The notes: generated from the letters alone by a model not told the origin. A stretch of DNA of 64,000 bases from Epiperipatus broadwayi (GCA_028023455.1 JAQFVV010000050.1:984411-1048410), one strand, 5' to 3'. Positions 36,991 to 50,669 are shown, counted from the stretch's first letter. A program made the numbers and translations.

Positions 36991-38490
36991 ATATATATAT
37001 ATGTTGTGGATAACAAATAAATAAATGGTTGTTAGCAAATTTACAGTGCTTTATTTATTTATTTTTAACATATATTTATTGTAGTTATATTGACTTTATA
37101 TACATACAATATATATATAATTTGTAATTGTTATAGGATACACAAAATCAAAAATTGACATTTCAACGTCATAGACATTTAATCTATTATCGGCGTAAAA
37201 CGTATGATTTGGTCAAGCATAACCACCATGTATATACACACACATACGTAAATCTGTGTCTCCACAAATTTGTAGGGCCTCATTTTAATTTCGTTCTTAG
37301 CGTAATTTAATAGCCTATTAACATGTAGACAAACTAATATTGTAAGTAATTAACTTCAAGAAAAACCAATATATCAAACTACAATAAAAATTAAAATTGA
37401 CTGCTGTCTAGAGATGGTTGCAAATTAAGTATTATTAATACAAATATTATTTTAAGTTATGAAAACATGGCTTGAAGATAAGTTCTCCCAGCAGGGATAG
37501 GGATGATTGAGGGTTGACATGACACCAGGGATTCTAATAAATCAGAATAACTAATGACAAGTTATTTGTCACTCATTTATGATAAATTACTTAAAAAAAG
37601 GATGAAAACTAGAAAAGTACTATTTGATTTTATATACTATTTTAAAATAGAGAGGAATAGAATAAAATGATGTTAAAAATAATGCATTTTAATATATGAT
37701 ATAAATATAGATATATATCTTGGAAATATTTATCATAAAGACAAAGTGCTTACCTTATCTCTAAAACAAGGACTTTTATTATATATAAGTCAAAATATTT
37801 TTCTTTAAATATCCCACTATAGAGTAAAGATTTTTCTAAAATGCTTCCATCGAGAGACAACAAAGATGAATAGATAATTCACGATGCCTGGCAACGCCTA
37901 TGTAGTTTCTAAAAATATGTAAATACCCATTTGCCAACCAAAAGTGAATGGTTACTTAAACATGGTTGTGTCTGTCTACTTGAAAATAAATGTTTAATAT
38001 TTTCATATATACTTCTACAAACAGTATAAAGTTATAAAAAAAAAAAAAAAAACAATACATAACTTTAAATTGCGTCGCTTTTCAGGAGCAAATTCTTTCT
38101 CATGTACAATATTGCTTCTATTTATAGTATGTTGAATAATTTTTAAAATAATTAAGCTCCTCGATCATAAAAATCATATGTCATTAACAAATCTGGAAAT
38201 ATAATAGCAATAGATATGAAATTTATCGGCAATACCATCTAATTTCTCTTGATTACTCAAAGTTGTAATAGATTACAAGATGTAATGACATATATTGAAA
38301 CAATAATTGATATGTAGAAACACGAATGATATTTTTTATATAATATCATTGTTCCAATACCCAGAAAAAACTTGTGGAATTATATTAAATAGCTCTCTCT
38401 CTCACACACAAACACTCCTTCTCTCTATGTGTGCATATATATATATATAACTACAACCATTAAATGTCTGTATTTTTAAATTATATAATA
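36991..38490. other. No gene; scattered microsatellites
   Basis: Short (AT)n runs near 36991 and 37110, an 18-A run near 38037, and a CT/CA/AT compound microsatellite at about 38391-38450 that borders the next element. Confidence 0.5.
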
Positions 38491-38836
38491 ATAATTCAAA
38501 CAAATATATTTAACACAGTATTCAAAATTAAATAATCTATTCTTTACCAGAAGTACTTTCAATTGTTTCACTGACAATCTTTATCAACTGTTAATACAAA
38601 CGTACAAAAACTAAAAACTTGCATTACCCATCATTCAATCTATTCAAATTTCCCAACAACAACAGAATTGTGGGAAATTTGAATAGATTGAATGATGGGT
38701 AATGCAAGTTTTTATTTTTTGTACGTTTGTATTAACAGTTGATAAAGATTGTCAGTGAAACAATTGAAAGTACTTCTGGTAAAGAATAGATTATTTAATT
38801 TTGAATACTGTGTTAAATATATTTGTTTGAATTATT
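38491..38836. mobile_element. PLE-C-related palindrome
   Basis: Near-perfect inverted arms 38491-38655 and 38671-38836 around a 15-bp spacer (ACAACAACAGAATTG). Shares 'gttgata(a)...gaaagtactt' and 'agaattgtggga' with the PLE tails at 12779-13214 and 54193-54365, and lies between (AT)n runs. It has no coding capacity, so it is probably a miniature inverted derivative. Confidence 0.75.
38739..38769 (+). ncRNA. Degenerate hammerhead-like motif in the PLE-C palindrome
   Basis: TTGATAA, stem GATTGT/ACAATT (six pairs, one G-U), then GAAA. Two core bases differ from the hammerhead consensus, in the same way as at 13125-13152. A mirror copy lies in the left arm. Confidence 0.35.
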
Positions 38837-39749
38837 AATATATATATATACACACACATTAAATATTTCCATTGATTGTTTTTATAATAAAGAATGGAAG
38901 GAAGTAATATCCATGTAACTAGAAATAACCACTAACCCTTTGATGTTAACAAAAAATTGTCAATTACTATTAACTGACAAGCCCTGAAGCTTAACCAGTT
39001 TTTTCAGTAAACCTATAATAGTTTTTTTTTTGTTTGAGTTTTTGCTGAGGTAAAAAAGTTCCAAACCATCAGTTTATAATTGATTAGCAATAAATAATAA
39101 GATAGACCCATCTCTTTTGCACTGATTTGTATTAGTTATGCAAATCAAACATTTAATCAATCAAAAATAAATGGTAAAATTTTCATTAACAGATATTTTG
39201 ACTAATATAAATTTCACAGTTATTTGAAGCTGTTTAAATAAATATTGACTTCATATACTTATAACAAGATAGAGATGTGGAACCATTTCTATCTATTCCT
39301 TTCTAAACAACTATGAACAATTACTTAGATTATAAATTGGATTATAGAAGATTGATGCATTATGTGATGGCTTATTTTAAAGGTAGAATAGTGGACTGAA
39401 TGGGTGAAATTACTCAATGAATTCTCAAGTAAAATAAAATTTAAGTTCTGACCACTGAATATGACTTTTGTGGTCAAGCTTTCATGTGTTTAACTTCTCT
39501 TAATCCCATGAGCAATACATGATTTTAAAACTCAGAAAAAGGCACCACTTTGTAAAATACATACAAAACCATATAAAAAAGATAAATTTATAGAATTATT
39601 TAATAACATGATTGATAATCATGAATTAGAAGAAATTAAGAGCTATAAATACTTTATCCGAATACTAATACAAATGTATATACTCTTATTCTTATCTTTA
39701 CTTTCTTTGCAAATCCATTATTTTAAAGCAGAAGAAGTTAGATAAAACT
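38837..39749. other. No gene seen
   Basis: AT-rich sequence without supported features. Confidence 0.45.
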
Positions 39750-39776
39750 CTGATGAAGACTGCCAGACAGTCGAAA
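39750..39776 (+). ncRNA. Hammerhead-like core with exact consensus bases
   Basis: CTGATGA, one A, then stem GACTG/CAGTC with loop CCAGA, then GAAA: every conserved base of the CUGAUGA / stem II / GAAA core is present. Stems I and III and a cleavage triplet cannot be identified with confidence from the flanks ('gataaaact' before, 'ctgtaagaaa' after). It probably marks the 3' end of a decayed PLE, judging by the same motif in families A, C and E, but no protein remnant is recognisable upstream. Confidence 0.5.
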
Positions 39777-40054
39777 CTGTAAGAAAAATTTTAAAAAATT
39801 TTAAAAAAATTTGTTTGCATTGAAGTGTATATGAAAGAAGTTATTATAAGATATATAATACAAATGTAAACATAATGAAATTAATCATACACCACCAACA
39901 ACAACACATGGCCTCTCACATGTAATCATGAGTAATGAGTACTATCAGGTTGTATAGTACCATGAAATTATCACCTCTAGGAAAGTATTTTTGGTATTGC
40001 TTTCATTGCTTAAAACTAGGATTCAATGTTACAATCAATTAATTCAACAGTTAC
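39777..40054. other. No gene seen
   Basis: Nothing recognised. Confidence 0.4.
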
Positions 40055-40225
40055 CTTTAATCTCAACATGATAACCTGAAATTTCAAAAAAATATATAAT
40101 TTCAAACCTCAACCAATTTTCTAACATAGTTATATAGATCTGACCCTGAGTCAATTTGTATATATATTTTTGAGACCTCATTCTGCAATAACTGTATATT
40201 CCTTTTACTCTTTGTCTAGAAACAG
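40055..40225. repeat. Family F, partial arm
   Basis: 'tttcaaacctcaaccaattttc', 'atagttatatagatctgacc' and 'ccttttactctttgtctag' match the inner part of the arms at 47235-47625 and 51193-51590. The diagnostic CACCTAGTG end is missing. Confidence 0.55.
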
Positions 40226-40373
40226 ATGTAGAGTCACACTTAAATAGATTTATAAATAAAGTAAACTGGATTTAATACCTTAGGGTTTAATTAATTTATG
40301 AATATCATCTTGAATATGAAAAAACAACAAAAAGTTCCTATTATATGCTAAGGTCCATTAGTTATGACTTTGA

Positions 40374-40750
40374 ATTCTAGTTTTTACTGATGAAGACAAA
40401 ATCCCCAAACCAGTCAGTTTGAAGATGAAAATTTTATGGCACTATACTGTCTGATGTCTATTGATTCCACAAGCTTAGAATAGATAAAATTAATCATCAA
40501 ATAAAATTATGGCATGCTTTTTTGGTGGAAGTAATTGAATATTAAAAGAAAATATTATGGTACTGACTTTGAATCCTAATTTTTAATAATAAAGTCAAAA
40601 ACTAAAATCAATATTCAGTTTGATGAAAATTTTATAGCACTACACTGTCTGGTATCTATTGATCCCACAAGCTTAGAATAGATAAAAATTAATCATCAAA
40701 TTATACTCTGATGTGCTTTTTTAAGAAATAATTGAATGTTAAAAGAAAAT
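40374..40750. repeat. Two-copy tandem duplication (~190 bp)
   Basis: 'gatgaaaattttat.gcactacactgtct' and 'ccacaagcttagaatagata' recur about 190 bp apart (40425-40555 and 40622-40750). The copies are about 85-90% alike by eye. The second copy runs directly into an RTE relic. Confidence 0.75.
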
Positions 40751-41340
40751 ATACTACAAGTTTAAAAGTGAAGATTTTTAATACATATGTTTTACCAGTT
40801 ATTGATATATATATATATAGACCTAAAATATGGGCACTTAACATAAGCTTAAAATTATTTAAATGGTTTTATTTTATAAGAGTTCATATAAAGATTGAGC
40901 ACCAAAGATGCACCAAATTGATTCTAGATTCCACATTCTGACATTATCCCACTGCATGAAACCACGTAGGATAAAAAATAGTATTAAAAACTTTGTACCA
41001 CTTAACATATATGAATATATGGAGATCAGGAAAGGGAGATATCTGGATAAAAGAATAAATATAGATATCACTGTCATCATTAAAAGAAATAAAAGATAAA
41101 AATGATGGTAAACTGAATATACTTCTAGAATAAGTAATAATAGGTAGACAGTTGAAGTCTTAGTTTGGATTGCAAGAGAATATAAAAGATCTAGAAAGAG
41201 ATCACATGGGAATATTAATGGATAAAATAGTTGATTGGTCTAGTGTGTTCTAGAGAAGATATGGATCACAGAACTTAAACCCAACATGGAGAGATGTTCA
41301 TTTTGCAGTAGATTAATAAAGGTTAAAATGACACTGATGA
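40735..41340 (+). pseudogene. RTE-like retrotransposon 3' part, heavily decayed
   Basis: Starts LNVKRKYTTSLKVKIFNTYV then LPVI, the IFNTCVLPV-type landmark, followed by PKIWALNISLKLFK, and further on broken pieces resembling KDLERDHMG and a final YGSQNLNPTWRDVHFAVD. Stops and shifts throughout. Compared with 36558-36990 it contains more of the 5' side and more decay. Confidence 0.65.
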
Positions 41341-42233
41341 AGATATATTTGCTGAATTATAAAAAGTAATAGTTGCAGTTAATAACTTAGGACACAAAGT
41401 GCCTCAGCATGCTTGTAATTTTGTGAGAATCTTTTATTAAAATGCAGATTCTACTACATTCTCTCAGTATATTCAGCATTAAAAATTCTATACAAGCTCT
41501 TAGATTGTCTTAGTTTCACTTCTTACTTTATTTCATTTTTCAAGAATTTATCCTAGCAGTAAAAAGTATCTAAATTGTTCTCGTTACTTCGAAAATGCAC
41601 ATAGAATGAATTTGCTATAACTAGGGTTATGGTTTTCAAACATAATTTGTTCTACATTCACTTCAGAATGCAGGGTTCTTCATGTTTAACCCATTTCACC
41701 TCCACACATTACTCCAACAAACTTTCTTAACCCATCTGACCTCACATTGTAATCTCTTTATAGTTTTTCGAAAACTGTTTAATTTTAAATCTTAAATTCT
41801 TCACCAATAATTATCTCTTTAATAAAATAAGTAATGCCTTTTTGCTCCGTCATTCATATATTTTGTCTTCAATCCCACTTACAACTCCCATTATATCTCT
41901 TTTATACTTTGTTGTGTGGTATGAAGTCTTTGTACTGATTTTATATTAAACTGCAAGTTCAACATCTGATTAATGTGAGAATGGAGATATATATGAAAAT
42001 ATCCTTTCTCAATTTATTATTAATAAGTCCATTATTATTTTTTTAAATTTTCTTTATAATTATAATTTTAAGTTATATATATACATACATACATAAAATT
42101 ATTATATACATGTATAAAAAAACCCTGTCTTTGAATTGTAAGTATTAAACACACACACACATATATATATATGTTACACAAAAAATAATCCTATAATTAT
42201 TATTAATAACTAAGCACACATTGGATTCTGGGT
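41341..42233. other. No gene; simple repeats
   Basis: Nothing recognised apart from short (AT)n/(CA)n runs near 42074 and 42151-42172. Confidence 0.45.
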
Positions 42234-42660
42234 ACCAGACTCATGGCATACAAACTAAGTAAATCAAACTGTTAAAATTCCAGAGCATGCTCTGTGGAAT
42301 GCTGTTACATCTATGATAGACCCCATATTGTATATTTGGTTGTGTGGGGGGAACCTGGTTGTGGGGTTATCTACTATGATAAGACAAAGCCTAGTTTGTC
42401 AATGCACTTGAGACAACATATTGGTCAGTATAAAATGTGTAAATGTGATTTTAAATTTATGTCGGACATTAATTTTATCTTCAAAAAATTAATGTGATTG
42501 TTGATGATCCTAATACTAGAAAAAAAAAAGGTAAAGGAGGCTTGGTTTATTGTCAAGTGCAATAACATTATTAATCAAAGATATACCAGTATTCCACTGA
42601 GTATGCTATGGAATTTTAATTATTTGGTTTAGTTAATCTGCATGCCATGAGTCATGTATG
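42234..42660 (+). pseudogene. Penelope-like element family D: GIY-YIG relic with inverted ends
   Basis: A 67-codon frame (42294-42497) reads IVYLVVWGEPGCGVIYYDKT then KPSLSMHLRQH, which aligns with a GIY-YIG domain of the type xVYLIxCGxxxCxxxYIGKT...LxxRLxxH; here YIG has become YYD. A shifted frame continues RKKKVKEAWFIVKCN and NQRYTSIPLSMLW, matching PLE C-termini (KRKIKEAxLI, INRQxANIxINELW). 'ctcatggcatacaaactaa' at the left is the inverse of 'ttagttaatctgcatgccat...gag' at the right, the usual inverted ends. RT is absent. A worse hammerhead-like trace (GGATGACTTA...TAAGTCAAAAC) lies at about 42769-42796. Confidence 0.65.
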
Positions 42661-42899
42661 CAGTATTGAAAGCATAATTGGCTATTAATAATTTACTGTA
42701 AAATTATTTTTCTCTGTTTAACACAGACCAATATATGTATAGATGTGTTTAATATATATATCACCCAGTGGATGACTTATGTGACTAAGTCAAAACGTCA
42801 AAATATTAATATTTAAAAATTTTTAACATGGATGTTGAAAGGTAATATACACTTACAATACAGTAAACAATACATAATATATTATAAAGACAGCTTGCC

Positions 42900-45118
42900 A
42901 GAAAAACATGAGCGAGTTCATCTGCAATATACAATATATTTCCAGTGCATATCACTGTTTACAATAAATATCAAATCATCTCAAACATTAAGAAATTTTC
43001 AGCTACGCCTTCTGAGAATAAATATATTTAATCCTGCATCACAAAATGTCTGATTTAAAAAGGTGCATCTTTGAACTCTAGGCTGCAAAGATATTAAATA
43101 GCTGTTTTGAGAAATGGGATCTGATACATTTATTCATAGAGGGCGTAGCTGAAAATTTATTAACATTTGAGGTAATTTGCACTGGAAATATTTTTGTATA
43201 AAATGACTTAAAGTATAGCAATCACGTTTGTTTATGAACAATTTAGAGACCAGTCCTTATGTAAATATAATGCTCAGTTTAAATTAGTCCTTATTTAATA
43301 TCTTTGCAGTCTATATTTCAAAGATGTACCTTTTAGAATAAGCTGGTTTGAGATGTGGGTTTTTATACATTTATTCATAGAGGGCGTAGCTGAAAATTTA
43401 TTAACATTTGAGGTGATTTGCACTGGAAATATTTTTGTATAAAATGACTTAAAGTATAGCAATCACACTTGTTTATGAACAATTTAGAGACCAGTCCTTA
43501 TGTAAATATAATGCTCAGTTTAAATTAGTCCTTATTTAATATCTTTGCAGTCTATATTTCAAAGATGTACCTTTTAGAATAAGCTGGTTTGAGATGTGGG
43601 TTTTTATACATTTATTCATAGAGGGCATAGCTGAAAATTTATTAACATTTGAGGTAATTTGCACTGGAAATATTTTTGTATAAAATGACTTAAAGTATAG
43701 CAATCACGTTTGTTTATGAACAATTTAGAGACCAGTCCTTATGTAAATATAATGCTCAGTTTAAATTAGTCCTTATTTAATATCTTTGCAGTCTATATTT
43801 CAAAGATGTACTTTTAGAATAAGCTGGTTTGAGATGTGGGTTTTTATACATTTATTCATAGAGGGGTAGCTGAAAATTTATTAACATTTGAGGTGATTTG
43901 ACTGGAAATATTTTTGTATAAAATGACTTAAAGTATAGCAATCACATTTGTTTATGAACAATTTAGAGAAGTCCTATGTAAATATAATGTCAGTTTAAAT
44001 TAGTCCTTATTTAATATCTATGAGTCTATATTTCAAAGATGTACCTTTTAGAATAAGTGGTTTGAGATGTGGGTTTTTATACATTTATTCATAGAGGGCG
44101 TAGCTGAAAATTTATTAACATTTGAGGTGATTTGACTGGAAATATTTTTGTATAAAATGACTTAGAGTATAGAATCACGTTTGTTTATGAACAATTTAGA
44201 GACCAGTCCTTATGTAAATATAATGCTCAGTTTAAATTAGTCCTTATTTAATATCTATGCAGTCTATATTTCAAAGATGTACCTTTAGAATAAGTGGTTT
44301 GAGATGTGGGTTTTTATACATTTATTCATAGAGGGCGTAGCTGAAAATTTATTAACATTTGAGGTGATTTGCACTGGAAATATTTTTGTATAAAATGACT
44401 TAGAGTATAGCAATCACGTTTGTTTATGAACAATTTAGAGACCAGTCCTTATGTAAATATAATGCTCAGTTTAAATTAGTCCTTATTTAATATCTTTGCA
44501 GTCTATATTTCAAAGATGTACCTTTTAGAATAAGCTGGTTTGAGATGTGGGTTTTTATACATTTATTCATAGAGGGCGTAGCTGAAAATTTATTAACATT
44601 TGAGGTGATTTGCACTGGAAATATTTTTGTATAAAATGACTTAGAGTATAGCAATCACGTTTGTTTATGAACAATTTAGAGACCAGTCCTTATGTAAATA
44701 TAATGCTCAGTTTAAATTAGTCCTTATTTAATATCTTTGCAGTCTATATTTCAAAGATGTACCTTTTAGAATAAGCTGGTTTGAGATGTGGGTTTTTATA
44801 CATTTATTCATAGAGGGCGTAGCTGAAAATTTATTAACATTTGAGGTAATTTGCACTGGAAATATTTTTGTATAAAATGACTTAAAGTATAGCAATCATG
44901 TTTGTTTATGAACAATTTAGAGACCAGTCCTTATGTAAATATAATGCTCAGTTTAAATTAGTCCTTATTTAATATCTTTGCAGTCTATATTTCAAAGATG
45001 TACCTTTTAGAATAAGCTGGTTTGAGATGTGGGCTTTTATACATTTATTAAGAGAGGGTGTAGCTGAAAATTTATTAATGTTTGAGGTGATTTGGTATTT
45101 GGTAATATACAATATATG
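42900..45118. repeat. 241-bp tandem array within inverted flanks
   Basis: Eight units start at GGGCGTAGCTGAAAATTTAT: 43141, 43382, 43623, 43863, 44096, 44333, 44574, 44815, with a ninth, divergent, at 45056. Spacing is 241 bp except 240, 233 and 237 for the units beginning at 43623, 43863 and 44096. The left flank (about 42921-43005, containing TTTTCAGCTACGCCTTC) is the inverse of the right edge (about 45056-45118), so the array lies inside an element with inverted ends. The unit has no reading frame. Unit-to-unit identity is very high, indicating recent amplification. Confidence 0.95.
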
Positions 45119-47234
45119 CAAAAAATACTTAAAATGAAATATAAAAATATTGTTGTCCATTGTCTATATAGTCTACAGATAAGTTATTTATTAGTTTGTT
45201 TTTAAAAATATTTGTATTAAAACATGTTTCTCATCACCTTATTTTGCAATGTAAACAAAAAGCATAATATCGTAATAAACAGTAAAAATAATTTCAAATG
45301 GAGTAAATTGTATTTCTTTCTTGCTATTTATTAGTCATCTATCAGACTTTGTTTTTTTAATACCCAAATCACCCCCCCCCTGGATTTCAGTGATATCTAA
45401 GTACAAATACTAAAACTGAAATATATAATATTATACATTAAATACTAAACAATCACTTGTAAAGAATAGAAACAAACACAAACTATAGTAAAAAATAGCC
45501 ATTAGATATGCTGAACATATACTGATGATTAGAGACTGCATGCAATGCAAAGTGGGCCACACACACTTTATCTGGGAAAATGATTCTCACAGTACTCAGT
45601 TAATTTATTACCAATTAATAAGAACAAGGACTCAAATTACAAGATAAAGAGAGTGTAAAGTTTTTAAATAGTAAAATTCTTTTAAACTTTGTTCTTAAAT
45701 TATCAGCAACATTTTTTATTACAGTACTCTAATTTGTATTTATATATATTTGTTAAATCTTTTTGTTTGTAGTTAATGAGAAGGTAATGAATGAACAACA
45801 AAATTAGTAAGCAATATGATCTAGTCTATTATTTCCTTGGATAAAGCAGCTGTTGAGATATTCAATCCTCTACAATTATTTTTTTTTTTAAAAAAAAAAT
45901 TTCTGACTGTATTGATTTAGCAAATTACTAGTAATAAATGTTAATCCAACATTCTTGAATAAAAAAAAAAAAAAAACTAAAAAAAATAATTAGTTTACTT
46001 TATTATTAATTTACTTTCTAATTTAGAAAAAAAAAAAACAAAACAATTTTTTCACTAAACTTTTGAATAAAGCATAAATTTTCAATTAAAAAACTATACA
46101 AGGATTCAAAGGGAATATAAAATATATAAAAATATCAATCTACCTTTGCTTTAATTAAAAACAATTTATCCTGTATTAAAAATCAGATAAAATTTACATA
46201 CAACTTTGACTGACTTTAAAAATACTATATGTGTGTTTACGCATATATAAGTATTATAAATGCAAATAATATTTCAAAACTTCAGATAATGTCGCAAAAC
46301 GATAATTAAATGAAAATAATAAAGTAAGACTGAATACAAACGATAAAAAGACTAAAATAATATTAAATAGATTTTCATACATAAGAAAATAAAAATCGAT
46401 GGTAATGACTTAGAAGAAGTTAACAAATATTTCACATTACTAATGAAATCATAACTATTCAGAGAAAATGAACCATAATTAGCATAATTATTTCTCTAAA
46501 ATCCTTAATTATTATGTATTCAGCAATTTAGATGCATGTTCAATATCATCTATGCACAAAAGGGAATATGTGTTTGATCATCAAAAATCATAATAATCAT
46601 TAATCGAGAATCAAGTTCAGGATTATATATTTATTAAAATAATTAATACGTTATTGACATCAATTCATTAATGATAATCAACACAATTTTATGTATATAT
46701 CACTCATATATTATTCCATTATATACAATATCAAATAATATGTGAATTTATATGTGAAATAAATATTTCCATGTAGTCATATATCTAAGAATGTTTAATA
46801 AAAACTTCTTTAATGCTGAAGAACTTTGAACTGGTGGCATTTCAGCCATGATTTTAAATTCTATTCAGTAGAAAAAAGAACTTTCTACAGATGCACTGGA
46901 AGAAGCTATATTTAATATTGAGGTGTAAAGTAATATTATTTGCAAAACGATATAATTAAATTCTGAAATATTTATATATGCAAGAAGTTTATTACCATTT
47001 TTCCTTTAATAGTCAAACTACTTAGTATAAACAAGCTTTAAGTTTGCATAAATGCCCCAGTGAAATTCTGTGCAATAATTTTGTGACATTTGTGAATTTA
47101 TCAATTTAAGAAAAAAATAAATGAACCATAATCTCATATATAGTTGCCTTTTGGACCACTACAGTTTCCCATTTAAGATTTCCCTTCAATGATAGGTATA
47201 TAGTCAATTTCTTTTATTTATGCCAGTAATTTTC
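45119..47234. other. No gene seen
   Basis: AT-rich, with a C9-10 run at about 45371 and several long A- or T-tracts between 45880 and 46040. Nothing recognised. Confidence 0.5.
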
Positions 47235-47625
47235 AAACAAAGGCAAAATTCTCCATACAGTAGTGCCACCTAGTGAAAAACAGAATAATAAATAGATGTT
47301 TGTGCATAAAATTCCTATCTAGTGTTTACTCATCTGACACCCCAGACTAGTTTCTAGTTTGTGGGTTTCACCAGTGAGGAATCTTGCATTTGAGAGCACT
47401 GCACCTAGATATTAGGATCTAATGCAACCCTCCAGCAGCCAACATTTACCTTTTTAATTAACAGTATAAAGATATCAGTCCAAAACGAAAACACAATAAT
47501 GTTTCCAATCCAAACTCATTCACTAATATAGTCATATAGATCTAAACTCAGTTCAGTATTTATACATTTTGGTGTCTTTGGTTCTTTAATAACCATAGTC
47601 ATATTCAGCCTGACTGCATATACAA
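47235..47625. repeat. Family F, single arm
   Basis: Starts 'ggcaaaattctccatacag' and 'tagtgccacctagtgaaaaac', continues through 'tagtttctagtttgtgggtt' and 'tcagttcagtatttatacat', and ends after 'ttggtgtctttggttcttta'. Collinear with the left arm of the fold-back copy at 51193-51945. Confidence 0.7.
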
Positions 47626-50600
47626 AAAGTGGGTTTTTTTTAATCATTTATTTTAAAAAAACAATATCAGTGATTTGCTTTGTAAAATATTGTAATGAAT
47701 ATCAGTCAGAAGAAAAATAGATAAAAGAAACCAGATGAAATTATCCAAATATGATAAGTAACCATGTGATATATTAATTCTCTTGCATTCTGATACTTTC
47801 TATTGTTTCACCTGGTGAGAGTTATTGGAATTGCTCTACCTTTCTGTTTTTATAAAACCATTATTTTATATTAAAACACAATAAATTGGATTTGAATTTC
47901 TTTTAATTTAATTTTAGAAGCAAATAATATTCTAAAAAATCACATCTGACCATTTTAAATATGTAAAAACTAACTTGTAAATATAACAATGTATCATAAA
48001 TGTCATCATAGATAACTACATAAACATTAAAATTAAAAATTAGTTAATTCATTTTCATTTTATTTTTTTGTAAACAAATGAAGGTAAATTTATAATAACA
48101 CTTTCAAATTCTACTTTAAAGTCTGATATTCTCTTATAAAAATTACAATATTTTAAAAGTTTTAATACAAAGTCAATTTTGAAAGATAATGATGTAATAG
48201 TCACTACCTTTTTTTCATTATTACAGTCAAGTTTATTAACTTTTATTTCTAAAAACAAAACATAAATTAATAAACTGAAAGTTTACCAGTATATTTCTTT
48301 ATAATAATCAACCAATTAGTATGTAAAAATAATCAAAAATACTTTATAAACACTCAAAAATTATTTTAAATTATACTTTAAAATCCTTGTATAAAAACTA
48401 AACCTGAAAAATGTAATCACCCTTTGGGCATTTTTTTATTAAAAAAACAAAGTAGATAACTTTTGATGGTAGCTGCAATTCATAAGATGTTGATCTCTTC
48501 ACATATTTTCCCTCAAATTAACATCAGTAAAAGCATTAAGTTAAAAAATATATTTTTTCAAAAATCATGGGTCATTATCGCTTAGGATATTAATACAATG
48601 ATCTAAAGTCAGTAGACAAAAGTATTTTTTCTGAGAAAACATTCAACAATTTTTAATGAAGGTGAAGGTTTATAAGTTAAATGTCTGCATTTTATTTGTC
48701 AAGTTTTTAATATTAATTCACATGTTATTCAATTTTTTAAATGCACCCATAATGCTTCCATCATATACCTAACTCACTGCAATCATTAATGAAAATATTA
48801 TTTTTATTTTGCTGTCTAGTTCAGTGTTGCATTTGTAAAACAACTGATAAAAATGTTATGTAATTTTATGTCTTTTCAAAAGATTGAATTAAAACAAGAT
48901 TTAATCTATGAGCAAAGCATTGAAGTAAAAGAATTTCTTCACATTATTTCATAATTGTTTAACTGTCATCTTTGTCGCTAGTTGAATGTGGCTTTAACTC
49001 ACTCTAAAACTGGCTATTTTTACATTATTGTAGCAATTTTATGCTCATTTTAAAGCTTAAAAAGTACCATAAGATGTTGCCCTCTCTAGAATTATTTTAC
49101 AAGTAAAAAAATCAATAATATTTAAACATGAAGCTACAACAATGGGAGAAGGCAGATTTTTCTAGATGCTAATTGGTTGGTTCTCATTTTCAACAAAAGG
49201 GAGCGCTTGTCAATTATTTTCACTGCTGCAAGTTATTTGTTTTGATTTTGAAAATGAATGTTTTAGAGTATTGTTTTTACTATTTTTTTTATATATTATA
49301 TATTATTTTGATAAAATATTCTGAAAATATAACTATTTTAGAAAAGTACTTAAGATTTTAGTAAAAATTCTTTACTTTTACACAAACGTAAATTGAAAAA
49401 GAAATCAATGACATACAGAGCATTTTCTAATAGATTATGAACATTCTTTTTAGGTTCACCACTATAGAATATTTTTATAATTATAAATAGAAATTTATTA
49501 TTGAAAAAACTTTCATTCACTTTCATAATCTGACAAATTATTAATTTGCTTTTTACAAATGAAACTAAAATCAATCTAATCTTAAAAGATGAATATATTT
49601 TTACTGCTGATTCTGTAATTGATCAATCAACAGTTTGGAACTTTAATTCACTAGGCCAATAGGAAATTGTATGAGCAACTAACTGTTACAAGGTTAACAT
49701 ATGCTTGGAGCTCTGACAAATATGCAAACATTCCACCTGCAACTTCATGGATTGTGGATTAGTTTTTCCTCAAAATCACCTTTCTTTCAAAAGTTGAAAT
49801 ATACATTAAGCCAAAATAGATATTCTATGAAGACTAATTTATACAAATCTTTATAGTTTTTTATGAACATTTTCATTTACAAAATATCAAAGCACAGTTG
49901 ATAATCATGAAATAATTCTACATACCGTAGTTTCATCAAGTGATATCCAACAGCTGAATCACTTTATATTTCATTATTAATACAATTAAAGAGAACATTT
50001 ACAATAAAACCTATTAAAATATTCTGTGTTTGATTAAAAAGTCATAAGATTGTGCTTTCAGAATCTAAATGATATTGGAACAGCTCATCTTAATGACATA
50101 ATTTCACAATAATTACATAAACTCATTTGCATTACTATTTTCATTAGTTACAATATGACTATGACTATGAGGACTATGCCCCCTGAAAGCACTCATCCAC
50201 ACTTGCATCATTGTTTAATATATAAAAATTTTTATAAGTCAGCTCTGCATGTTTATGCATCTTTAGCACAAATCATACTTATATTACTGTCTGTCATAAA
50301 AACGAGCATGCTCTTCATAAAAATGAAATTTCTAAATCATGTATTCTAAGAAACATGTCACTATAGTAAGATACCCCAATATTTTAAATAAAGCCTAACT
50401 TTTTCATAGTGAATTAAAATATTTAAAACTGTTTCTCAATTTACAGAACAGTTAATATGAAATAACAAATGAATTTGTCACTTTTTTGTGTTTTAAAAAT
50501 TATTTAAATTATTTAAGTCAGCTGAATTGGGTTCTTTCTTTATGTCTTGTTAATTAAGATATTATGCTGTAATTGCTAACTAAGTAATGTTAAATATAGG

Positions 50601-50669
50601 GTTTAATTTTTGTATTTAAATATATCCTTTTTGATATTAACCTTTAAATCTTAGTTATTTCTTTAAAAC
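47626..50669. other. Long stretch without a gene
   Basis: AT-rich. Short frames at 48055-48258, 49173-49361 and 49350-49574 lack recognisable domains. Confidence 0.5.

Noticed and set aside
43141-45055. CRISPR-like regular array
   Set aside because: The 241-bp units are identical throughout with no unique spacers, and the genome is eukaryotic; it is a tandem satellite.
44969-45160. 63-codon minus-strand ORF at the array edge
   Set aside because: Runs across the last satellite unit into the flank and has no equivalent in the other units.
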